Origin: a bacterium
Lineage (GTDB): Bacteria; Myxococcota; UBA727; JAUIJE01
NCBI GenBank assembly: GCA_030431455.1
Contig: JAUIJE010000004.1
Coordinates: forward strand, 478,501 to 542,500
Direction: 5' to 3'
DNA length: 64,000 nucleotides
Both the position numbers and the translations under genes were made by a program. Of this stretch, positions 9,816 to 17,766 are shown piece after piece; the first letter of the stretch is position 1, and each line of letters opens with the position of its first letter. Below the pieces are notes generated by a model. It was given only the letters and a program-made list of their open reading frames with translations. It searched no databases and had not been told where the DNA came from.

Positions 9816-10548
9816 GCCACCGGGGTTGGTGGCCCAAGGGGCACGGGGCGAACAGCTCGTCGAGCAGTGGGTGCAGCAGTTGGGGCTCTCGCGCGCCGGG
9901 GAGGATGACCCGGTGCGGGTGGTCCTGTCCGATCAAGGCGGGGCGGTGGAGTTTGACGTCGGCGGGCAGCGGGCTCGATTCCGGCTGCAGCTGTGCGGCC
10001 GCGAGGTGCAAGGCCGGGTGAAGTCCCGGGTGCAGAGCAAAGACCCGTTGCTCAAAGCGGTGGGCCGCAAAAAGCGCGTGTGCGACGCCACCTTGGGGTG
10101 GGGGCGCGACGCGTTGGTGTTGGCCGCGGCCGGCAATGAGGTGGTCGGGATCGAGCGCAACGTCGTCGTCGGACGCTTGATGGCGTTGGCGGTGGCGGCG
10201 GCGATGGACGACGCGTGGTTTTTGCGGTGGGTGGCGCCGCGGTTTCGGGTCCAGGTGGGCGACGCCGCCACGGTGCTGCACGAGCGCGCGTTCGACGTCG
10301 TGTACCTCGACCCGATGTTTGGTGGCGAGGACACCAAGGGGCAGGTGAAGAAGGACCTCGCCGCCCTGCGCGCGCTGGTGGGCGAGGGGGAGGCGGGGGC
10401 GGGTGAATTGTTCGCCGCGGCCTGCGCCGCCGCCGCCGAGCGGGTGGTGGTCAAGCGCGCCAAGAACGCCGCCCCGGTTGCGCCGGGGGTCTCCTTTGAC
10501 GTGCCGGGCAAGGCCCACCGCTTCGATGTGTATGACATTGTGCGGTGA
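9802..10548 (+). CDS. rsmJ: RsmJ-like 16S rRNA (guanine-N2) methyltransferase
   Basis: A 248-residue class I SAM-dependent methyltransferase. The SAM motif DATLGWGRDA (about residues 93-102) and the later DVVYLDPMFGGEDTKGQVKK match the RsmJ pattern, as does the C-terminal RVVVKRAKNAAP followed by GKAHRFDVYDIV. RsmJ methylates m2G1516 (E. coli numbering) of 16S rRNA. The first 60-80 residues form the extra N-terminal domain typical of the family. The start overlaps the end of the SDR gene. The functional link with the SDR is not obvious; only co-translation is suggested. Confidence 0.85.
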   Translation: MSKTEPPGLVAQGARGEQLVEQWVQQLGLSRAGEDDPVRVVLSDQGGAVEFDVGGQRARFRLQLCGREVQGRVKSRVQSKDPLLKAVGRKKRVCDATLGWGRDALVLAAAGNEVVGIERNVVVGRLMALAVAAAMDDAWFLRWVAPRFRVQVGDAATVLHERAFDVVYLDPMFGGEDTKGQVKKDLAALRALVGEGEAGAGELFAAACAAAAERVVVKRAKNAAPVAPGVSFDVPGKAHRFDVYDIVR

Positions 10549-10684
10549 GCGCGGGGGCTTGTGCGGCAAGGTGTGGCAAGCGCGCCCAAAGGCAGACAAA
10601 AGGCGAACGTTTTAGGAGGTTTCAGGCCACCGCCCGGCCGCGTGGGCGAAACTGATCGGGTCAAGACAAGTTCAGGAGCGCCCG

Positions 10685-13600
10685 ATGACCATTCGCAAAT
10701 CCGGCGGCAGCAGCCGCGCCGAAGCCAACCGATTCCGCGCGCTGCGCGACCTGAAAAAGCCCGCGAAAAAAACAACCACGGGCTCGTCCAGCACCAAAAA
10801 GAACACCAAACGCTCGACCCCCCGCACGGGCAAGTCCTCCGCGGCGCCCCAGCCGCCCCGGGTCGGGTATTCCGCGCGGGCCCACGAGACCCAGCTGCGG
10901 CGCTTCTCCAACCAGGCCGCGCCCAGCGCGCCCGCCGACCGCGCGACCCAAGCCCCCGCGCCCCCCGTGCGCCGCGGCCTGACCGGGCTCAACCTCCCGG
11001 CCGCCGACCTCGCCGCGATCCAAGCGGCCCGGGCCCCGGTGGCCACGTCCCCGGCGCTGCAAGCGGACATCGACGCGGCCGAGCAGGCCACCGAGCGGGC
11101 CGCCACCGCGCACGACGACGTGGCGCGCACCCCCGCGCCGACCTCGGCCCCCGCGGGTGAGGCCCTCACCCAAAAACGCGAGACCGCGCGCGCGGCCACC
11201 CAGGAGGCGGTGGTGGCCCAACAACAGGCCAATGCCACTGCAGAGCGGCTGGGCGAGGATATCCCGTACCCGGCCGCGGCCGAGCTGCCCGACGCCCGCA
11301 CCCAGACCGCGGAAGAGACCAACAACGCCGTCGCGCGCGCCGACAACCCCCGCGCGATCCTGGGGCGGGCCCCCGCGGTCAAAGCCCCGGAGCAAGAGGC
11401 CGCCGACCGCGCCCGCGACATTCGGCGCGACAGCGGCGCGGCCCAAACCGAGGTGTTCAGCGCCGAGGAACACCTCGCCGAGCTGCGCGACGCCGGCGCC
11501 CCCGCCCCCGCGATCAACGCCGCCGAGCAACGCTTGGCCGACGCCAACCAAGCCGCCACCGGCTTGGCCCGGGACTCGATCCAGGCGCAGCAACAAGCCA
11601 ATGAGATCGCGCGCACCCAGGGGCAGGACGTCCCCTTCGCCGCGGCCGATGACGTGCCCGCCGAGGTGCTCGACGACCCCGCGCGCCTCAACGACCACTT
11701 GGCCCGGGCGGACCGGAGCACCCAGCGCAGTCTCATTGGCGCTTACCAGCAGGTCGACACCGCCGGCACCGAGGCCGAGGCCGCCATCGACCGGGCCGCG
11801 GCGGCACAGGAAGCGCTGGCCGCCACCGACCCGAGCCTGGGCACCCAGTCCCCCGAGCGCGCCGCCGCCGACCGCGCCACCCGCGACGCGGTAGAGGCCC
11901 AAATCGCCGCCAACGAAGCCGCCGCCGACGCGGGCCAGCCGGTGCCGTACCCCGGGGTGGACGAAATCCCCGAACACTTCTTGGACAACCCCGCCCAGCT
12001 CACCGAACACATCGCGCGCCAAAGCCCCGAGACCCAGCGCGCGATCCTCGGCACCGAGGCCGCGCTCACCGACGAGGTGTACCGGGTCGACGTCGAGCAA
12101 GCCCGCCAAGCCATGGCCCAAGGGGGACCGGCGGGGGCCCAAGCCCTCGAGAACGTGGCCAGCCAATACCAAGGCAACCCCGCGCGGGTGGACCAGCTCA
12201 TCACCGATCTCGGGCCCGAGCTGAGCCAGGTCACCGACGGCCTCGCCACCCAAGACTACGGTCGCGAACAAGCCCAAGAAACTGTGAACAGCCTTGGTCG
12301 CGTGGCCGAACTCGCGTCCCCCGACGGCGCCAACGCCATCGCGGACAACATCATCGCCACCAACAACCTGGCCAATCGCGGCGACAACCGCGAGCTCTGG
12401 TACCTCGACGACGGCATCAACGATGCGCCCAACGGGGGCGGGGTGGTCCTCGGGGGCGCCCTGTCCGCGCGGCTGCGCGAAGCGGGCAGTCCCGGCGCCG
12501 CCTTCGACGTGGGGCGCGACGTCCGGGACAACCTCAACGACCTCACCAGCGACGTGCGCGCCGCGGGTGACGCCCGCGAGTCCGCCGACGCCCAGCTCGC
12601 CGAGGACCTGCGCGATTTCAGCTTCTTGTCTCCCGAGGAGCAAGCCGACTACATCAGTGCCTACCAGTCCGACAACGTCGAGACCTACGCGGCCGAGGCC
12701 GAACAGGCCGCGCGCCTCGACGAGGTCCTTGGCCGCGGGGGGGCGGACCTCGACAAGATCGCGGTCCACGATTCCGCCCAGGTCGACGACGTGGTGCACG
12801 CCTACCGCGACCTCGCGGACACCTCGCTGCCGGGGCGCGCCCTGGAGTGGGCGGTGGCCCCGCAGTCCCCCGAGGTGCAGGCCGCGTTCGCGGGCGAGAC
12901 CGAGAAGATCCACGACGAGGTGTTGCTCCCGGCCATCGCCGGTTCCCTCACCCAGTACCAAGCCGAGGCGGGGGGCGATCAGCAGGCCGCTCTCGACCGG
13001 TTCGAAGCGCAGTTCGACAACGCCAGCCTCGCCCACTCCGTGATCGGCAATCTCGACGACATCCGCGGGGCAGGGACATTGGCGGACCTCGCCACCAGCG
13101 GGGCCGACACCGCGGCGGTGCTGCGGGGCCTGGGCACCGCCCAGGGCCGGGCCGACTATGCCCAGTTGGTGCGCAACCAGGCCAACGCCGCGGACGGCTT
13201 TGGCAAGGTCGACGGGGCCTTCGCGGCCGCGGGGTTTGCGTTCTCGGTGCGCAACTACGGACAGGCAGAGGGCTTCGTCGACACCGTCACCGAGAACGTG
13301 GCCCTCGCCGCCGACGGGGCGGACATCATCGCCACCGGCATCAACACCCTCAACAAGGCCGGGCGCTTGGGCTTCCTCGGCGAGCGGGGGGCGGCCGCGG
13401 CCACCAAGTTCTCGCGCTTCGCGGGCCGCACCGTGCCCTACGTGAACATCGCCCTCAACGCGGTGGCCACCAGCCAATCGGTGGCGGCGGCGATTCGGGA
13501 CCCCAGCGGCGGGGCGATCTTGCAGGCGGTGGGCGATGGCCTCTCGCTGGTGGGCTCGGTGGCGGGCGCGTTCCCCCCGGCCAAGCCGTTCGCCGCGGTG

Positions 13601-14236
13601 CTCGAGTTCGGCGGGCTCGCCTTGTCACAGATTGGCGCGTTCTGGGCGGGGGCGGATGGGCGCAACCAGCTCGACGACGAACAGGAAGCGCGCCTGGTGC
13701 AGGTCTTCGACAACCGCTATCCAGGGCTGCAGGCCGAACTCGGCGAGGAAGGGTTCCGCGAGGCCATTCGGCAGACCGCGGACGCCTCCGATCCCCGCGC
13801 CGACGAGGTGGCCAACGCCGCGGGCCTCAACAGCGAACAGCTGCTGCGGTTGTTCGGCACCGTCCCCGGGGCGAACAACCGCGAGATGAACCCGTGGCTT
13901 TCGTACGCCGAAGCCGAGGGCGTGCAGGGGGACGCGTTCGTGGAGCTGATCCAAACCGCGAACGAGGCGCAGGATGGGCTGTTCAAGTCGGGCTACGGCA
14001 CCGCGCTGCCGCAGGCGGCGCAGCTGCTGGGCCTGGACGCGGCCCAGACCGCGGAGATCGCGCGGCAGCTTGGCGAGGACGGGACCATCGACTTCGGGTC
14101 GCGGGTGCTCGACACCCTGAACCGGCGGGCGACCGGCCAAGGCACCGATGGCGACGCCCTGTTTGTGGCCTACCAACTGGAGAGCGCGGGCGTGGACCTC
14201 GCGTCGTTGGGCATCGACCTGGCCGACTACGAGTAG
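10685..14236 (+). CDS. Large Ala-rich helical protein with threefold internal repeat
   Basis: A 1183-residue protein of unknown function. The ATG follows an AGGAG. The first 60 residues are basic and rich in Lys, Thr and Ser, without a signal peptide. Residues of about 120-460 are Ala/Glu/Gln-rich helices containing three copies of a unit of roughly 50 residues that runs from QxxANE through a D-x-P-Y/F-P-x-x-D-E-I-P stretch to TQRAILG (starting near 11219, 11588 and 11900). Around residues 880-980 there are hydrophobic Gly/Ala-rich helices that could insert in membranes (for example VGSVAGAFPPAKPFAAVLEF). The end is again helical. The plan of a helical stalk plus a hydrophobic segment recalls large secreted effectors or tape-measure-like proteins, but no known toxin motif is visible. 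A strong terminator follows. Confidence 0.7.
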   Translation: MTIRKSGGSSRAEANRFRALRDLKKPAKKTTTGSSSTKKNTKRSTPRTGKSSAAPQPPRVGYSARAHETQLRRFSNQAAPSAPADRATQAPAPPVRRGLTGLNLPAADLAAIQAARAPVATSPALQADIDAAEQATERAATAHDDVARTPAPTSAPAGEALTQKRETARAATQEAVVAQQQANATAERLGEDIPYPAAAELPDARTQTAEETNNAVARADNPRAILGRAPAVKAPEQEAADRARDIRRDSGAAQTEVFSAEEHLAELRDAGAPAPAINAAEQRLADANQAATGLARDSIQAQQQANEIARTQGQDVPFAAADDVPAEVLDDPARLNDHLARADRSTQRSLIGAYQQVDTAGTEAEAAIDRAAAAQEALAATDPSLGTQSPERAAADRATRDAVEAQIAANEAAADAGQPVPYPGVDEIPEHFLDNPAQLTEHIARQSPETQRAILGTEAALTDEVYRVDVEQARQAMAQGGPAGAQALENVASQYQGNPARVDQLITDLGPELSQVTDGLATQDYGREQAQETVNSLGRVAELASPDGANAIADNIIATNNLANRGDNRELWYLDDGINDAPNGGGVVLGGALSARLREAGSPGAAFDVGRDVRDNLNDLTSDVRAAGDARESADAQLAEDLRDFSFLSPEEQADYISAYQSDNVETYAAEAEQAARLDEVLGRGGADLDKIAVHDSAQVDDVVHAYRDLADTSLPGRALEWAVAPQSPEVQAAFAGETEKIHDEVLLPAIAGSLTQYQAEAGGDQQAALDRFEAQFDNASLAHSVIGNLDDIRGAGTLADLATSGADTAAVLRGLGTAQGRADYAQLVRNQANAADGFGKVDGAFAAAGFAFSVRNYGQAEGFVDTVTENVALAADGADIIATGINTLNKAGRLGFLGERGAAAATKFSRFAGRTVPYVNIALNAVATSQSVAAAIRDPSGGAILQAVGDGLSLVGSVAGAFPPAKPFAAVLEFGGLALSQIGAFWAGADGRNQLDDEQEARLVQVFDNRYPGLQAELGEEGFREAIRQTADASDPRADEVANAAGLNSEQLLRLFGTVPGANNREMNPWLSYAEAEGVQGDAFVELIQTANEAQDGLFKSGYGTALPQAAQLLGLDAAQTAEIARQLGEDGTIDFGSRVLDTLNRRATGQGTDGDALFVAYQLESAGVDLASLGIDLADYE
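11219..12052 (+). repeat. Three diverged protein-level repeats
   Basis: Three in-frame copies start near 11219, 11588 and 11900, spaced about 123 and 104 codons apart. Each contains a QQANE-like helix start, then G-x-D/P-V/I-P-Y/F, then I/V-P with D-x-P-A-x-L, then H-x-A-R and T-Q-R-A/S-I/L-I/L-G. The first copy is the most diverged in the middle. Confidence 0.75.
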
Positions 14237-14270
14237 CCCAGACCTCGGCGGCGCCCGCGCGCCTTCGCCG

Positions 14271-14304
14271 AAAAACGGCCACCGCCTCCGGTGGCCGTTT
14301 TTTT
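14271..14304. terminator. Strong intrinsic terminator, potentially bidirectional
   Basis: A 14-bp stem (AAAAACGGCCACCG against CGGTGGCCGTTTTT) closes on the four-base loop CCTC and is followed by more T residues. The A-run on the left makes it able to work on the other strand too. It ends the gene of the large Ala-rich protein. Confidence 0.92.
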
Positions 14305-14330
14305 AGTCTGTGCACTGTTCACTCAAGATA

Positions 14331-14403
14331 AACGATCGTTCACATATCTATTAGTCGGTGCTGCCGCTGGATCGGACGGAAACGATCAATTATAACCGTC
14401 ACA
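14331..14403 (+). promoter_or_regulatory. AT-rich promoter region, possibly for a leaderless mRNA
   Basis: This stretch is far more AT-rich than its surroundings. It begins with the perfect palindrome AACGATCGTT (14331-14340), a partial copy of which (AACGATC) recurs at 14381. TATAAC at 14391-14396 would be a good -10 box and would place transcription start at or just before the ATG at 14404. No Shine-Dalgarno sequence is present, so the mRNA may be leaderless. The -35 box is not convincing. Confidence 0.45.
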
Positions 14404-14985
14404 ATGGAGACCGAAGACCTGCCCCTGCTGGGCGAGACCCTGGCCGTGGAGTTCGCCAACACCCGGTACGGGGTGGGGCCGGAGTCGATCGATTTTCTGG
14501 GCAGCGCGGCCCGGGCCGCCCTCTGGTTTGGGGCCGGCCCCTGGGCGCAGGACGCGCGGGATCTGGATTGGCCGCCCGCCGCGCACCGCCGTTTGCTCGG
14601 GTTGCGCGACGCGGTGCACGGCTTGTGTGCGGCCCAGGTCGCGGGGGCGCGCCCGGCCGCGGATGACTTGGCCACGGTCAACGCCGCGGTGCACGGCGCG
14701 CCCCGTGCGGTGACATTGTGGTGGGAGCGAGGCGCCTACCAGCGCCACGAGGTGCGGCGCGGCGATCCCTATGCCCAGTTGTTCGCTCAGGTCGCGGACG
14801 ACGCGGTGGCGCTGTTCGGGTCCGCGCGGCGCGAAAAGGTTCGGCGCTGCCCGGGGCCGGGCTGCACGATGTTCTACGAGCAGACCCACCACCGCCGCGG
14901 GTTCTGTCATCCCTCGTGCAGCCACCGCGCGCGGCAGGCCCGGTATTACCGGCGCAAAAAGGCCGAGGAAGCGGGCGCGGCGTGA
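14404..14985 (+). CDS. CGNR zinc-finger/ABATE-domain transcriptional regulator
   Basis: A 193-residue protein. The N-terminus (ETLAVEFANTRYG) and the helical domain with LLGLRDAVHGL match the ABATE ligand-sensing domain. The C-terminus has the metal-binding pattern R-R-C-P-G-P-G-C-T-M-F-Y-E followed by F-C-H-P-S-C-S-H-R-A-R-Q-A-R-Y-Y-R-R, the CGNR-type zinc finger that is expected to bind DNA. Members of this family are thought to be stress-responsive regulators. The last codon overlaps the GTG of the MFS gene, so the two are translationally coupled. This suggests that it controls, or senses the substrate of, the exporter; that link is inferred. Confidence 0.87.
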   Translation: METEDLPLLGETLAVEFANTRYGVGPESIDFLGSAARAALWFGAGPWAQDARDLDWPPAAHRRLLGLRDAVHGLCAAQVAGARPAADDLATVNAAVHGAPRAVTLWWERGAYQRHEVRRGDPYAQLFAQVADDAVALFGSARREKVRRCPGPGCTMFYEQTHHRRGFCHPSCSHRARQARYYRRKKAEEAGAA

Positions 14986-16184
14986 CCGCCGACCGCGCGC
15001 TGGTCCGCTTGAAGCGGCGCATCTATGCGTTCGCGTTTCTCGACGAGTTTGGCCCCCTCTACGGGCTCTACGCCCTGCTGTTCTCGGCCCACGGGCTGAC
15101 CGCGGCCCAGACCTCGGTGGTGTTCGGGGTGTGGGCGGCGGTGCCGTTGGTGCTCGAGGTCCCGAGCGGGGCGTTGGCGGACAGATACGACCGGCGGCGG
15201 GTGATCGCGGCTGCATTGGCATTGCGCGCGGCGGGCATCGCGCTCTGGTTGGTGTGGCCCACCTACGCGGGCATGCTCGCCGGGGCGGTGTTGTGGGCGG
15301 TGCACAGCGCCTTGGCCAGCGGGGCCGAGGAGGCGCTCTACTACGACGAGCTCGACGCCCACGGGGGCGCGGATGGCTATGCCCAATTGATGGGGCGCGC
15401 GGCCCAGGCGAGCAGCACCGGCACGCTGCTCGGCACCCTCGGGGCCACGGGACTGTTGGCCGGGGGGGCGAACCTCGACCAGCTCGGGTGGATGACGGTG
15501 GCCGCGCACGGGTTTTCGATCCCCTTGATCCTGAGCTTGCCCCGGGCCGCGCGGGCCCAAGCGGACGAGGACGACGACGAGGCCCCGGACAGCTGGTGGC
15601 AGACCTTGCGCGAAGGGTTGTCCGTGGCCCGCGGCACCGGGCCGGTGGGGCGGCTGTTGCTCTTGGGGGGCGTGTTTGAGGGGCTCTATGTGCTCGACGA
15701 GTACCTGCCGCTGTTGGGCGAGGTCCGCGGCGCGCCCGCGGAGACGATTCCGCTTTTGGTGCTCACGATTTGGATCGGGGTGGTGGCCGGGGGCGAGCTC
15801 GCGGCCCGGGTGGGGCAGGTGTCGCGGGGGGCGGTGGCGGGGCTGTTGGTGCTGGCCAGCGCGAGCATGTTCGTGGGGTTGGGGCTCGGGCACTGGGCCT
15901 GGCTCGGCGCCATCGGGGTCGGCTATGCCTGGTTGCAGGTGGCGTGGGTGACGGTGGACGCACGCCTGCAGGAACATTTGCACCGCGGGACCCGGGCCAC
16001 GGTCACGAGCGTGCGCGCCTGGGGATCGGGCCTGACCAGTGTCATGGCGTTCGCCGGGGTGGGGGCGCTGGCCCGTGGCGACGACCCCACGCCCGGAGGC
16101 CTGGCCGTGGCCGGGGTCTACTTGGGGCTGGCGCTGATGGCCGCGGCCTTTGTCCCGCCGTCGCCCACGACGACGGCGGGGTAG
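14982..16184 (+). CDS. MFS transporter
   Basis: A 400-residue integral membrane protein with about 10-12 hydrophobic helices. The GTG start overlaps the stop of the CGNR gene (GTGA). After the second helix the MFS signature G-x-L-A-D-R-Y-D-R-R-R is clear (GALADRYDRRR). A charged cytoplasmic loop near the middle (QADEDDDEAPDSWWQTL) separates the two halves. Substrate is unknown; pairing with a CGNR regulator suggests drug or metabolite export. The stop lies three bases from the stop of the convergent cbs gene, leaving no room for a terminator. Confidence 0.88.
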   Translation: MTADRALVRLKRRIYAFAFLDEFGPLYGLYALLFSAHGLTAAQTSVVFGVWAAVPLVLEVPSGALADRYDRRRVIAAALALRAAGIALWLVWPTYAGMLAGAVLWAVHSALASGAEEALYYDELDAHGGADGYAQLMGRAAQASSTGTLLGTLGATGLLAGGANLDQLGWMTVAAHGFSIPLILSLPRAARAQADEDDDEAPDSWWQTLREGLSVARGTGPVGRLLLLGGVFEGLYVLDEYLPLLGEVRGAPAETIPLLVLTIWIGVVAGGELAARVGQVSRGAVAGLLVLASASMFVGLGLGHWAWLGAIGVGYAWLQVAWVTVDARLQEHLHRGTRATVTSVRAWGSGLTSVMAFAGVGALARGDDPTPGGLAVAGVYLGLALMAAAFVPPSPTTTAG

Positions 16185-16187
16185 GGC

Positions 16188-17597
16188 TCACACCGGCCCG
16201 AGCAGGCGGGTCTCTTGGCTCATGTGCTCGATGAGATCGATCTTGGTGAGCATGTCCGCGACCTCGCCGGCGTCGAGCACCACGCAGGTCTTGCCCTCGG
16301 CGAAGTGGTTGGTGAGCACCGCGAGCGAGGTGTCGGGCTGCACGGTGGCGACCTCCTCGAGGTTGGCCATGGTGCCGACCGGGCTTTTCATGGTCGCGCT
16401 GCCTTTGACCAGCGCGTCGAGGACCTGGACCTCGCTGACCACCCCGGAGAGGTGGCCGCCGTCGATGACCGGGACCTGGGAAAAGCCGTGGGTCTTCATC
16501 AGGTCCACGACGGTGCCGAGGGGGGTGTCAGGCTCGACGGTGATGAGCTTGCCCTTTTGGCGGCGGGCGAGCATGTCGCTGACATTGCCGGGGATGGGTT
16601 CGCGCGAGAGCAGACCCGCGTCCTTGAGCCACTCGTCGTTGAGGAACTTCGAGAGGTAGCGGCTCGAGCTGTCCGGCAAGAGGATGAGGATGTTCGGCTT
16701 TTTGCCGTCGGCGGGCAGACGGCGCGCGTACTTGATCGCGCCCATCACCGCCGAGCCACACGATCCACCGCACAGGATGCCCTCTTCACGAATGAGCTTG
16801 CGCGCCATCACGAAGCTCTCGCGGTCGGTGACCTGGATGCAGTCGTCCATGGTCTTGATGTCCATGGTGTCGGGCATGAAGTCTTCGCCGATGCCCTCGA
16901 CGTAATACGTGTGGGCTTTGCCCGGTTTGCCGGTGTGGAACAGGTCGTAATAGATGCTGCCCACGGGATCGACGCCGACGATTTGGATGTCGGGGTTCTT
17001 TTCGCGCAGGTATTTCGAGATGCCGCCCACGGTGCCGCCGGTGCCAATGGAGCACACGAACACGTCGAGGTCCTCGCCACATTGGTCCCAGATCTCGGGG
17101 CCGGTGCTGACGTAGTGGGACTCGGGGTTGGCCGGGTTCCAGTATTGGCGGGTGTAAAAGCTGTTGGGGGTCTCTTTGGCGAGACGCTCCGCGGTCTTGT
17201 AGTAGCTCCGCTCGTCGTCGGGGTCGACGTTGGTCGGGCAGATGACGACCTCGGCGCCGACGCTGCGCAGCGCGATGCGCTTTTCTTCGGACTGCTTGTC
17301 CGCCATGACGAAGATACATTTGTACCCGCGCGCGGCGGCGACGAGGGCCAAGCCCATGCCGGTGTTGCCCGACGTGGCCTCGATGATGGTGCCGCCGGGT
17401 TTGATTTTGCCCTCGCGTTCGGCCACGTCCATCATGTGCAGCCCGATGCGGTCTTTCACGCTGCCGCCGGGGTTCATGTATTCACATTTGACGTACAGGT
17501 TGGCGTGTACGTCCTGGCCGATGTGATTGAGCTTGACGATCGGCGTGTCGCCGATGGCTTCGAGGATGTTGGCGCGCGCGCCTTTCATCAGGGACAT
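16188..17597 (-). CDS. cbs: Cystathionine beta-synthase
   Basis: A 469-residue PLP enzyme plus CBS-domain pair. The PLP lysine is K48 in NPGGSVKDR. The phosphate-binding loop SGNTGMG is near residue 80 and GTGGTVGG near 190. Residues of about 340-465 form two CBS domains (VSDMLARRQKGKLITVEPDTP and later FAEGKTCVVLDAGEVADMLTKIDL) that in eukaryotic enzymes bind SAM. It condenses serine and homocysteine to cystathionine in transsulfuration. Compared with cysteine synthase it has the extra C-terminal module and the G-S-C-G-S-A region typical of CBS. The N-terminal haem domain of animal enzymes is absent. The gene is divergent from the unknown gene at 17767. Confidence 0.93.
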   Translation of the reverse strand: MSLMKGARANILEAIGDTPIVKLNHIGQDVHANLYVKCEYMNPGGSVKDRIGLHMMDVAEREGKIKPGGTIIEATSGNTGMGLALVAAARGYKCIFVMADKQSEEKRIALRSVGAEVVICPTNVDPDDERSYYKTAERLAKETPNSFYTRQYWNPANPESHYVSTGPEIWDQCGEDLDVFVCSIGTGGTVGGISKYLREKNPDIQIVGVDPVGSIYYDLFHTGKPGKAHTYYVEGIGEDFMPDTMDIKTMDDCIQVTDRESFVMARKLIREEGILCGGSCGSAVMGAIKYARRLPADGKKPNILILLPDSSSRYLSKFLNDEWLKDAGLLSREPIPGNVSDMLARRQKGKLITVEPDTPLGTVVDLMKTHGFSQVPVIDGGHLSGVVSEVQVLDALVKGSATMKSPVGTMANLEEVATVQPDTSLAVLTNHFAEGKTCVVLDAGEVADMLTKIDLIEHMSQETRLLGPV

Positions 17598-17766
17598 GAT
17601 TCCTCCACCGCCTCGCGCTAGCAGACGCGCGCGCCTTCGTCAGGGGCGATCGGCGGGCGCCGGTCTTGGTGCAGAACGCGCCAAAGTCTTGGCCCGCCCC
17701 GCCACGCGCGAACCCCGCCGGAGGTGCGGCGATAACCCACATGTCACACCTGCCCCCGGAGGTCGC

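Noticed and set aside
10549..10684. Sigma-54 promoter (TGGCA at 10574)
   Set aside because: The matching TTGC element at the required spacing is missing.
10661..13477. A 938-codon open frame antisense to the Ala-rich protein
   Set aside because: It is Gly/Arg/Val-rich shadow sequence; the plus-strand frame has a ribosome site, repeats and a strong terminator.
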